From Rhodocyclaceae bacterium (lineage in GTDB: Bacteria > Pseudomonadota > Gammaproteobacteria > Burkholderiales > Rhodocyclaceae), in assembly GCA_028713915.1 (NCBI GenBank), contig JAQTNK010000005.1, forward strand, positions 72,913 through 136,912: a stretch of DNA of 64,000 nt, read 5' to 3'. Both the position numbers and the translations under genes were made by a program. Positions 16,503-23,891 of the stretch are shown here, piece after piece; positions within the stretch are counted from its first letter, which is position 1, and the number at the start of each line of letters is the position of its first letter. The notes under the pieces were generated by a model that searched no databases, was not told the origin of the DNA, and saw only the letters and a program-made list of their open reading frames with translations.

Positions 16503-16574
16503 TCGACTCCTGAATCCCCGCTTGCACAACCAGCACTCGCGCTTCAAGTCGATTCCGCAGATTGGAGACTCAGC

Positions 16575-17213
16575 ATGAACTACAAGCACATCTTCCTGGC
16601 CATGACCCTGGGTGCGATCGGCGCCGGCTGCTCGAACATCGAGCGCTCGCGCGACCTCGCCAACCCGGCGGTACCCGGCCATGTCCTGGCGGTGCAGGTC
16701 TGCGCCATTTGCCACGGCGTCGACGGCAATTCGACCTCCCCCGCCTTCCCGCGGCTCGCCGGACAACAAGCCGCCTACATCGTCAACCAGTTGAAGAACT
16801 TCCGCGCCCAGGGACGTTCCGATCCCGCCGGCTCCGAGTACATGTGGGGCTTGAGCCATCACCTGACCGACGCCCAGATCGACGACATCGCCGCCTACTA
16901 TGCCAAGCAGAAAGTCGTCGCGCCCGACGTCCCCACCGATCCCAAGCTGATGGCAGCCGGCAAGGACATATTCGAGAACGGCGTTCCCGCCCAGAACGTG
17001 ATCGCCTGCGCCGCCTGCCACGGGCCCAAGGGACAGGGCATCGAGGCCTTTCCGCGGATCGCCAACCAGCATGCCGACTATATCGTGAAGCAGCTCAACG
17101 TCTTCCAGATCAACCAAGGGCGCCCCGGAACGCCGATGGAGTTCATCGCGCATCCGCTCACCGGCGACAACAAGGACGCCGTCGCCGCCTACCTTCAGGA
17201 CTTCCCGAACTGA
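16575..17213 (+). CDS. Diheme cytochrome c4-like protein
   Basis: 212 residues with a signal sequence, possibly a lipoprotein at Cys19, although its lipobox (GAGC) is weak. There are two cytochrome c domains, with heme sites CAICH (43-47) and CAACH (145-149). Candidate axial methionines are Met90 and Met188. Both domains share the c4 pattern (PRLAGQQAAYIVNQLKNF and PRIANQHADYIVKQLNVF). It would be the periplasmic electron carrier linking the outer-membrane cytochrome at 14988-16502 with inner-membrane complexes. GGAGA at about 16563-16567 precedes the start. Confidence 0.88.
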   Translation: MNYKHIFLAMTLGAIGAGCSNIERSRDLANPAVPGHVLAVQVCAICHGVDGNSTSPAFPRLAGQQAAYIVNQLKNFRAQGRSDPAGSEYMWGLSHHLTDAQIDDIAAYYAKQKVVAPDVPTDPKLMAAGKDIFENGVPAQNVIACAACHGPKGQGIEAFPRIANQHADYIVKQLNVFQINQGRPGTPMEFIAHPLTGDNKDAVAAYLQDFPN

Positions 17214-17249
17214 GCCGGCTTGCTACCATCTACGCTATCGGAGGCTTCA

Positions 17250-17816
17250 ATGAAGAAATATTTCGCGGCTTGCGCGTTGTCCCTGGTCTTGGCGGCGCCG
17301 GCGTTTTCGGCCGACACCTACACCATGGATCCGGAATACACGATCCCGACGTTCGAGGTCCAGCATCTCGGCTTCACGACCCAGCGCGGCCGCTTCGACA
17401 AGAGCGAAGGCAAGGTGATGCTGGACTTTGCGGCCAAGAAGGGCATGGTCGAGTTCACGGTGTTTACGAACTCGCTCGACATGGGATCGCAGGCCTGGAC
17501 GATCCACGTCAGCAGCCCCGGCTTGTTCAACGTCGAACAATATCCGACCATGACTTTCAAGTCGCACGACCTGGTTTTTGAGGGTAACAAGGTCGTCGCC
17601 GCGAACGGCCAGTTCACGCTGCTCGGCGTGACCAAGCCGCTGACCGTCACGGTCGACCATTTCACCTGCGGCACCAATCCGACGAACAAGAAGCCGATGT
17701 GCGCCGGCAACATCACGGCCACCATCAAGCGTTCCGACTTCGGCATGACCAAGTACATCCCGACGGTCAGCGACGAGATCAAGATCAACGTTCCGGTGGA
17801 AGCCTACAAGGACTGA
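17250..17816 (+). CDS. YceI family periplasmic protein, copy 1
   Basis: 188 residues from the ATG at 17250, with GGAGG upstream. Residues 1-20 are a signal peptide ending AFSA. The mature protein is the YceI lipocalin-like barrel (DTYTMDPEYTIPTFEVQHLGFTT start, LLGVTKPLTVTV, IKRSDFGM). YceI-fold proteins bind isoprenoid quinones or polyprenyl chains. Two cysteines (FTCG and PMCAGN) are shared with the next gene and may form a disulfide. It lies 36 bases after the cytochrome c4 gene in the sigma-54 operon. Confidence 0.92.
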   Translation: MKKYFAACALSLVLAAPAFSADTYTMDPEYTIPTFEVQHLGFTTQRGRFDKSEGKVMLDFAAKKGMVEFTVFTNSLDMGSQAWTIHVSSPGLFNVEQYPTMTFKSHDLVFEGNKVVAANGQFTLLGVTKPLTVTVDHFTCGTNPTNKKPMCAGNITATIKRSDFGMTKYIPTVSDEIKINVPVEAYKD

Positions 17817-17862
17817 AGGCGATCGCGGCTGCGGGGTTTCCCCCACACGGTAGACGGCTCTC

Positions 17863-18432
17863 GTGAAACGACGCTTGGGACAAGTGACCGCGGCGCTGCT
17901 GCTGGCCGCGCCGGCGCTTGCCGCCGACAGCTATACGATGGATGCAGCCCATTGCATTCCCGAATTCGAGTTCACCCATCTGGGCATGACGACGCAAACC
18001 GGGCGTTTCGACAAGGCGCACGGAAAAGTCATTCTCGACCGCGAGGCGCACACGGGCAGCATCGATTTCGAGGTCGAAACGGCGTCGCTCAACATGGGCT
18101 TCGGCACTGAAACGCCCGACTCCCCGGGCTATCGCCTGCTCGAGGTGATGAAATTTCCGACCATACGCTTCAGATCGAACAATCTGTTCTTCGACGACCG
18201 CAATAACGTCATCGCCGCCGCGGGCAAGCTCACGCTGCTCGGCGTGACAAAGCCCGTGACCGTGTGGGTCAGCCGCTTCAAATGCGCGGTCAATCCGATG
18301 AACAAGAAGATGATGTGCGCGGCCAACATCACGGCGACGGTCAAGCGCTCCGAGTTCGGCATGCGCGAGTTCATCCCGGCGATCAGCGACGACGTCAAGA
18401 TCAGCGTTCCCGTCGAAGCCTACAAGGACTGA
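17863..18432 (+). CDS. YceI family periplasmic protein, copy 2
   Basis: 189 residues starting at a GTG (17863); no ATG gives a complete signal peptide. The signal (MKRRLGQVTAALLLAAPALA) leads into the YceI barrel. The sequence is closely similar to the preceding gene through most of its length and both end in VPVEAYKD, so this is a tandem duplication that has since diverged. Both cysteines are conserved (FKCAVN and MMCAAN). It is the last clear member of the cytochrome operon. No T-rich terminator is visible after it. Confidence 0.9.
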   Translation: MKRRLGQVTAALLLAAPALAADSYTMDAAHCIPEFEFTHLGMTTQTGRFDKAHGKVILDREAHTGSIDFEVETASLNMGFGTETPDSPGYRLLEVMKFPTIRFRSNNLFFDDRNNVIAAAGKLTLLGVTKPVTVWVSRFKCAVNPMNKKMMCAANITATVKRSEFGMREFIPAISDDVKISVPVEAYKD

Positions 18433-18586
18433 GCGGACCGTCGCGGGCGCCGCAGGAGCCGCGCAGCGGCATGGTAGTATCCAACGCATGCTGCGTGGGA
18501 CTGTCGCCCGGCGAGCCACGCCCGCCCTGGCCACCCTGGCGGCAGGGGCGCCGTGATCAAGGCCCGCGATTTTACCGATTCCCGAA

Positions 18587-19759
18587 ATGACTCCAGAGCG
18601 CAATATCGCCACTTACGGCCAGGTCTTCACGCCGGCGCCCGTCGTCCTGCGCATGCTCGGACTGGTGCGCAATCGCGGCCGCATCCTCGAGCCGGCCTGC
18701 GGCGACGGCGCCTTCGTCGCCAGAATCCCGCCGCACTACCCTGAAGTCGTTGCCGTCGAACTCGACGCGGACCACTGCCCCGACGGCGCGCTCAACATGG
18801 ATTTCTTCACCTATCCCGAGAGCGAGAAGTTCGCCACCATCATCGGCAACCCGCCCTACGTCAAGGCGCGCGACATCATGCCGGCGACGCGCCGGCATTT
18901 CACGACGCAGCTGCTCGACGGCCACGCCAACCTCTACCTGCACTTCATCGAGAAGTGCGTGCGCCACCTGCAGCCCGGCGGCGAGCTGGTCTTCATCACG
19001 CCGCGCGAATTCCTCAAGGCCACGGGCGCGGCGCGGCTCAATACCTGGCTGTTCGACCAGGGCACCATCACCGACTTCGAAGACCTCGGCGACGCCCGCA
19101 TCTTCGCCGGCGTCGTGCCCAATTGCGCGATCTGGCGCTTCGAAAAAGGCGACATGAGCCACCGCCTGAAGGACGGCCGGCGCATGGTCGTGGCCGGCGG
19201 ACAGATCCTGCTGACGCGCGGCATCTACAGCGTGCCGCTCAACAGCGTCTTCGCCGTCAAGGTCGGCGCCGTCTCGGGTGCCGACGAAATTTTCGCCAAT
19301 GCCGAACTCGGCAACGCCGACTTCGTCTGCTCGAAGACCGCGCAGACCGGCGAGCTGCGGCGCATGATCTTCGACACCCCGCTGCCCTGGCTCGAGCAGC
19401 ACAAGGAACGCCTGCTGGCGCGCCGCGTCGCCCGCTTCGACGAATCGAACTGGTGGAAGTGGGGCCGTCGCCACCATCTCGCCGACGCGCCGCGCATCTA
19501 CGTGAACAACAAGACGCGCAACCCGCGGCCGTTCTTCACGCACGAGTGCACCCACTACGACGGCGCGGTGATGGCGCTGTTCCCGCACCGGCGGCTGGCG
19601 CCAGCGGAGCTTACGCGCCTGACCGCCATGCTCAACGACGTCGACTGGCGCGAGCTCGGCTTCGTCTGCGACGGCCGCTTCCTGTTCGCCCAGCGCAGCC
19701 TGGAAAATGCATTGCTGCCCGAAGATTTCGCCGCCTACGAAGTCGGCGGCTTGGTATAG
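18587..19759 (+). CDS. Solitary N6-adenine DNA methyltransferase
   Basis: 390 residues. Motif X-like FTPAPVV (14-20), the SAM-binding motif I ILEPACGDGAF (33-43) and the catalytic motif IV NPPY (88-91, IIGNPPYVKA) occur in the order of gamma-type (TaqI/Eco57I-like) adenine methyltransferases. The C-terminal 200 residues would be the target-recognition part. There is no restriction endonuclease or specificity gene nearby; neighbours are a YceI gene and gshA. It could be a housekeeping or regulatory methylase. The recognition sequence cannot be read from the protein. RNA or protein methylation is a less likely alternative. Confidence 0.8.
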   Translation: MTPERNIATYGQVFTPAPVVLRMLGLVRNRGRILEPACGDGAFVARIPPHYPEVVAVELDADHCPDGALNMDFFTYPESEKFATIIGNPPYVKARDIMPATRRHFTTQLLDGHANLYLHFIEKCVRHLQPGGELVFITPREFLKATGAARLNTWLFDQGTITDFEDLGDARIFAGVVPNCAIWRFEKGDMSHRLKDGRRMVVAGGQILLTRGIYSVPLNSVFAVKVGAVSGADEIFANAELGNADFVCSKTAQTGELRRMIFDTPLPWLEQHKERLLARRVARFDESNWWKWGRRHHLADAPRIYVNNKTRNPRPFFTHECTHYDGAVMALFPHRRLAPAELTRLTAMLNDVDWRELGFVCDGRFLFAQRSLENALLPEDFAAYEVGGLV

Positions 19760-19771
19760 AGTGACGAAGCT

Positions 19772-21058
19772 ATGGTTCCCCATCTCACGACCGCACTGAC
19801 CGGCCCGCTGCTGGCGCTGGAAAAACGCTTCCTCGACAACGACACGTCCATCGAGCAGTGGCTGCGCGGCTGGTGGCAGGAGCACACGCCGCCGTTCTAC
19901 TGCTCGGTCGACTTGCGCAACGCCGGCTTCAAGCTGGCGCCGGTCGACACCAACCTCTTCCCCGGCGGCTTCAACAACCTCAATCCCGCCTTCCTGCCGC
20001 TGTGCGTGCAGGCGGCGATGACGGCCGTCGAGCGCGTCTGCCCGGAAGCGAAGAACCTGCTGCTGATCCCGGAAAACCATACGCGCAACCGCTTCTACCT
20101 GCAGAACGTCGCGCGGCTGGCCACCATCCTGCATTACACCGGCCTCAACGTGCGCGTCGGGTCGCTGCTGCCCGAAATCACGGCGCCGACGCGGCTGGAG
20201 CTGCCCGACGGCCAATCGCTCACGCTCGAGCCGGTCAAGCGCCTCGGCCCGGAAGGCCGGCGCCTCGGCATGGACGGCTTCGACCCTTGCGCGGTCCTGC
20301 TCAACAACGACCTGTCCGCCGGCGTGCCCGACGTGCTGAAGGATCTCCACGAGCAGTTCCTGATTCCACCTTTGCATGCCGGCTGGCATACGCGGCGCAA
20401 GTCGGCGCACTTTGCCGCCTACAAGGAAGTGGCCAACGCTTTCGCCGCGCATCTCGACGTCGACCCCTGGCTCATCAACCCCGAGTTCGGCGTCTGCGGC
20501 AAGATCAACTTCCACGAGCGCACCGGCGAAGAATGCCTGGCCGCCAACGTCGATACGCTGCTCACCCGCATCCGCGCCAAGTACAAGGAATACGGCATCG
20601 ACGAGAAGCCGTTCGTCATCGTCAAGGCCGATGCCGGCACCTACGGCATGGGCATCATGACGGTGTACGACGCCAGCGAAGTGAAAAGCCTCAACCGCAA
20701 GCAGCGCAACAAGATGTCCGTCATCAAGGAAGGCGTGCCGGTGCACGAGGTGATGATCCAGGAAGGCGTGCCGACTTTCGAGACCGTCGATGAGGGCAGC
20801 GCCGAACCCGTCGTCTACATGATCGACCGCTACGTCGTCGGCGGCTTCTACCGCGTGAACACGGCGCGCGGCCGCGACGAGAACCTCAATGCGCCCGGCA
20901 TGGAATTCAAGCCGCTCGCCTTCGAGACCGGCTGCCTGCTGCCCGACGCCTGCCAGGCGCCCGACGCGCCGCCCAACCGCTTCTATGCCTACGGCGTCGT
21001 CGCGCGCCTGGCCCTGCTGGCGGCGGCGCTGGAGCTGGAGCGCACGGCGCCGCCATGA
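19772..21058 (+). CDS. gshA: Glutamate-cysteine ligase (proteobacterial GshA type)
   Basis: 428 residues. It is the form found in many beta- and acidithio-proteobacteria (TIGR02049-like), recognisable by PFYCSVDLRNAGFKLAPVDT, FPGGFNNLNP, VIVKADAGTYGMGIMTV and YMIDRYVVGGFYRVN. It joins glutamate and cysteine in the first step of glutathione synthesis. Its stop overlaps the gshB start (ATGA), so the two steps are coupled. The methyltransferase gene ends 12 bases upstream, which suggests co-transcription. Confidence 0.93.
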   Translation: MVPHLTTALTGPLLALEKRFLDNDTSIEQWLRGWWQEHTPPFYCSVDLRNAGFKLAPVDTNLFPGGFNNLNPAFLPLCVQAAMTAVERVCPEAKNLLLIPENHTRNRFYLQNVARLATILHYTGLNVRVGSLLPEITAPTRLELPDGQSLTLEPVKRLGPEGRRLGMDGFDPCAVLLNNDLSAGVPDVLKDLHEQFLIPPLHAGWHTRRKSAHFAAYKEVANAFAAHLDVDPWLINPEFGVCGKINFHERTGEECLAANVDTLLTRIRAKYKEYGIDEKPFVIVKADAGTYGMGIMTVYDASEVKSLNRKQRNKMSVIKEGVPVHEVMIQEGVPTFETVDEGSAEPVVYMIDRYVVGGFYRVNTARGRDENLNAPGMEFKPLAFETGCLLPDACQAPDAPPNRFYAYGVVARLALLAAALELERTAPP

Positions 21059-21999
21059 AATTCGCCTTCATCGTCGATGCGCTCGACCACCTCAAGGCGT
21101 ACAAGGACAGCAGCGTCGCCATGATGCGCGCCGCGGCCAGGCGCGGCCACCAATGCTGGACGATCCAGCGCGAGACGCTGGCCTGGCGCGACGGCGTCAC
21201 GCGGGCGCGGGCGCTGCGCGTCGAGCCGCAGGACGGCGACGCCCCCTGGTATGTCGCCGGCGAGGAACGCAGCGCCCGGCTCGCTGAGTTCGACGCCGTG
21301 CTGATGCGCCAGGACCCGCCCTTCGACATCGAGTACATCGCCGCCACCTGGCTGCTGGAGCGCGCCGCCGCCGAAGGCGCGCGCATTTTCAACCTGCCGC
21401 GCGCGCTGCGCGACCACTCTGAAAAAGTGGCGATTGCCGAATTCCCGCAGCTCACCGCGACGACGCTGATCGCGCGCGCGGCGGCCGACCTTCACGCCTT
21501 CATCGATGAAGAGAAGGACTGCGTGCTCAAGCCGCTCGACGGCATGGGCGGCAGTTCCGTGTTTCGCGTGCACCACGACGACCCGAACCGCAACGTCATC
21601 GTCGAGACGCTCACCGCCGACGGTACGCGGACGATCATGGCGCAGCGCTTCTTGCCGGCGATCGCGCAGGGCGACAAGCGCATCCTGCTGATCGCCGGCG
21701 AGCCGGTGCCCTACGCGCTGGCGCGCATTCCCAAGGCCGGCGAAAGCCGCGGCAACCTCGCCGCCGGCGCCACCGGGCGCGCCCAGCCGCTCTCGAAGCG
21801 CGACCGCGAAATCGCCGCGGCGCTCGGCCCGCTGCTGTGGGCGCGCGGCCTGCTGCTGGTCGGCCTCGACGTCATCGGCGACTGCCTCACCGAGATCAAC
21901 GTCACGAGCCCGACCTGTTTCGTCGAAATCGCGCAGCAGACGGGCTTCGACGTCGCCGGACGCTTCATCGACGCGCTGGAGGCGGCATGCGCCGCCTGA
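21055..21999 (+). CDS. gshB: Glutathione synthetase
   Basis: 314 residues with an ATP-grasp fold. Landmarks are FIVDALDHLKAYKDSSVAMM at the N terminus, RQDPPFDIEYI, KPLDGMGGSSVFR (the ATP-binding loop) and LDVIGDCLTEINVTSPTC near the C terminus. It adds glycine to gamma-glutamylcysteine. The start overlaps gshA by 4 bases and the end overlaps apbE by 13 bases. Confidence 0.97.
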   Translation: MKFAFIVDALDHLKAYKDSSVAMMRAAARRGHQCWTIQRETLAWRDGVTRARALRVEPQDGDAPWYVAGEERSARLAEFDAVLMRQDPPFDIEYIAATWLLERAAAEGARIFNLPRALRDHSEKVAIAEFPQLTATTLIARAAADLHAFIDEEKDCVLKPLDGMGGSSVFRVHHDDPNRNVIVETLTADGTRTIMAQRFLPAIAQGDKRILLIAGEPVPYALARIPKAGESRGNLAAGATGRAQPLSKRDREIAAALGPLLWARGLLLVGLDVIGDCLTEINVTSPTCFVEIAQQTGFDVAGRFIDALEAACAA

Positions 22000-22991
22000 T
22001 CCTGCTCGCCGCCCTGCTGCTCGCCGCCTGCCAACCCGCACCCAAGCTGCACACCGAGGAATCCTACGTCTTCGGCACGCGCGTCGAGGTGCTGGTGTGG
22101 GGCGCGCCCGAAGAGCAGGCCAAGCTCGCGGTCGGCGAAGTGCTGCGCGAATTCGACCGCCTGCATCGCACCTACCATGCCTGGCAGCCCTCGGAACTGA
22201 CGGCGCTGAACGACGCCATCGCCGCCGGCCGCAGCATCGAGGTGGCGCCCGAACTCGCGCAACTGGTACGCGAATCGCAGACGCTCGCCGCGCGCGGCGA
22301 CCACTTGTTCGATCCCGGCATCGGCGCCCTGGTGCAGCTCTGGGGCTTCCATGACGACAGCTTCAAGGCGCAGCTGCCCGACCCCGCGGCGCTGGCAAGG
22401 CTGGTCCAGGCGAAGCCCTCGATCGCCGACCTCACCATCGACGGCAACCGCATCGCCAGCGCGAACCCGGCGGTGGCGCTCGATTTCGGCGGCTACCTGA
22501 AAGGCGTCGCGCTCGACCGCGCCGCCGCCATCCTCAAGCGCCGCGGCGTCGCCAACGCGCTGATCAACATCGGCGGCAACGTCATGGCCCTCGGCTCGAA
22601 GGGCGGCACGCCCTGGCGCGTCGGCATCCAGAGCCCGCGCGCGCCGACGCCGCTGGCGACGCTCGACCTGCGGGACGGCGAAGCCGTCGGCACCTCGGGC
22701 GACTACCAGCGCTATTTCGAGCTGGACGGACGCCGCTACTGCCATTTGATCGACCCGCGCAGCGGCGCGCCCGCCCAGGGCACGCAAGCGGTGACGGTGC
22801 TGATCCCGCCGCAAGCCGACGCCGGCATGTGGTCCGACTGGTCGAGCAAGCCGATCTTCATCGCCGGCCCCGGCTGGCGCGCCATGGCGGCGCGGCTCGG
22901 CCTCAGCCATGTGCTGCGGGTCGATGCCGCCGGCAAAATAGAGATGACCGACGCCATGCGCGCCCGCCTCACGATGGCAGCGCCGCCATGA
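21987..22991 (+). CDS. apbE: FAD:protein FMN transferase (ApbE), lipoprotein
   Basis: 334 residues from the ATG at 21987. The lipobox LLLAACQP (Cys about 16) predicts anchoring on the outer face of a membrane. Conserved ApbE blocks are FGTRVEVLVW, AVALDFGGYLKGVALDRA, NALINIGGNVMALGSK and the metal-binding region YCHLIDPRSGAP. ApbE attaches FMN covalently to threonines of exported flavoproteins such as NqrB/C and RnfG. No such target is in this window. The start lies inside gshB and the stop overlaps the next small gene. Confidence 0.93.
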   Translation: MRRLILLAALLLAACQPAPKLHTEESYVFGTRVEVLVWGAPEEQAKLAVGEVLREFDRLHRTYHAWQPSELTALNDAIAAGRSIEVAPELAQLVRESQTLAARGDHLFDPGIGALVQLWGFHDDSFKAQLPDPAALARLVQAKPSIADLTIDGNRIASANPAVALDFGGYLKGVALDRAAAILKRRGVANALINIGGNVMALGSKGGTPWRVGIQSPRAPTPLATLDLRDGEAVGTSGDYQRYFELDGRRYCHLIDPRSGAPAQGTQAVTVLIPPQADAGMWSDWSSKPIFIAGPGWRAMAARLGLSHVLRVDAAGKIEMTDAMRARLTMAAPP

Positions 22992-23173
22992 GCGATCCGG
23001 ACATCGAGGATGCCGTCAAGCGGCTCGCCGGCTTCGCGGCGCTGCGGCGCCTGCGCCGCCTGGTCGACGCCGACCAGGCGCAGCAGGACGCGCAGGCGCG
23101 CTGGGCGGCGCGGCTGGCATGGGCCTTCGCGCTGGCCGCCGTGCTCGCGCTGGCCTGGCTCGCCTTCCGGTAG
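22988..23173 (+). CDS. Small single-helix membrane protein, unknown
   Basis: 61 residues. The first 40 are charged and helical (MSDPDIEDAVKRLAGFAALR) and the last 20 form one hydrophobic helix (LAWAFALAAVLALAWLAF). The ATG overlaps the apbE stop (ATGA), which is the main support that it is translated. I do not recognise the family. A function connected with ApbE or the following PTS genes is possible only from position. Confidence 0.55.
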   Translation: MSDPDIEDAVKRLAGFAALRRLRRLVDADQAQQDAQARWAARLAWAFALAAVLALAWLAFR

Positions 23174-23199
23174 AATCGGCGGCTCGCGGAACATTCTCG

Positions 23200-23589
23200 A
23201 TGATCGGCCTTTTCCTCGTCACCCACACCACCTACGGCGAATCCCTGATCCAGTGCGCCTGCCACGTGCTGAACCAGCGGCCGCCGCAAATCGCCCAACT
23301 CGGCATCGCCCTGCAGGACGATCCGCTCGACATCCTGCCGCTGGCGCGCCAGCTGCTCGGCATCGTCGACAGCGGCAAGGGCGTGCTGGTGATGACGGAC
23401 GTCTATGGCGCGACGCCGGCCAACATCGCCCTGAAACTTCTCGAGCCGGGGCGCATCGAAGGCATCGCGGGCGTCAACCTGCCGATGCTGCTGCGCGCCC
23501 TGACCTACCGCGACAAGGACATGAACACGCTGCTGACGCGGGCCATCGCCGGCGGCCGCGACGGCGTCATCAACATGCTCACCCACTAG
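23200..23589 (+). CDS. PTS EIIA component, mannose family
   Basis: 129 residues, the length of a stand-alone EIIA-Man domain. The phosphorylated histidine is His9 (MIGLFLVTHTTYGES), and VLVMTDVYGATPANIA and the NLPMLLRAL segment are conserved. No EIIB, EIIC or EIID gene is present. With HPr and EI directly downstream this is a truncated PTS of the regulatory kind common in betaproteobacteria (PtsN/PTS-Ntr-like or EIIA-Man control circuits), not a sugar transporter. Confidence 0.9.
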   Translation: MIGLFLVTHTTYGESLIQCACHVLNQRPPQIAQLGIALQDDPLDILPLARQLLGIVDSGKGVLVMTDVYGATPANIALKLLEPGRIEGIAGVNLPMLLRALTYRDKDMNTLLTRAIAGGRDGVINMLTH

Positions 23590-23602
23590 ACCGACACTCG
23601 CC

Positions 23603-23872
23603 ATGCCCAAAGCCGAAGCCGAAATCGTCAACAAGCTGGGGCTGCATGCGCGCGCCTCGGCCAAGCTCACCCAGCTGGCGGGGTCCTTCCCCTGCGAAGT
23701 CTGGATGGAGCGCAACGGCCGCCGCATCAATGCCAAAAGCATAATGGGCGTGATGATGCTGGCGGCCGGCAAGGGCACCAAGGTTACCGTCGATTGCGAA
23801 GGCGAACGCGCCGAAGAGGCGCTCGGCGCGCTGATCACCCTGATCGCCAACCGCTTCGGCGAAGCCGAATGA
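23603..23872 (+). CDS. ptsH: HPr phosphocarrier protein
   Basis: 89 residues. The active-site histidine is His15 (NKLGLHARAS) and the regulatory serine is Ser46 (NAKSIMGVMML). Both are intact, so the protein could accept phosphate from EI and be modified by an HPr kinase; hprK is not in the window. It lies 13 bases after the EIIA gene and 19 bases before ptsI. Confidence 0.95.
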   Translation: MPKAEAEIVNKLGLHARASAKLTQLAGSFPCEVWMERNGRRINAKSIMGVMMLAAGKGTKVTVDCEGERAEEALGALITLIANRFGEAE

Positions 23873-23891
23873 CGCGCCGGGAGAGCGCGGC

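Noticed and set aside
14433..17153. A 906-codon open frame on the minus strand across the cytochrome operon
   Set aside because: It is antisense to genes with clear families and heme motifs; it has no recognisable domain. Long shadow frames are expected in DNA this rich in GC.
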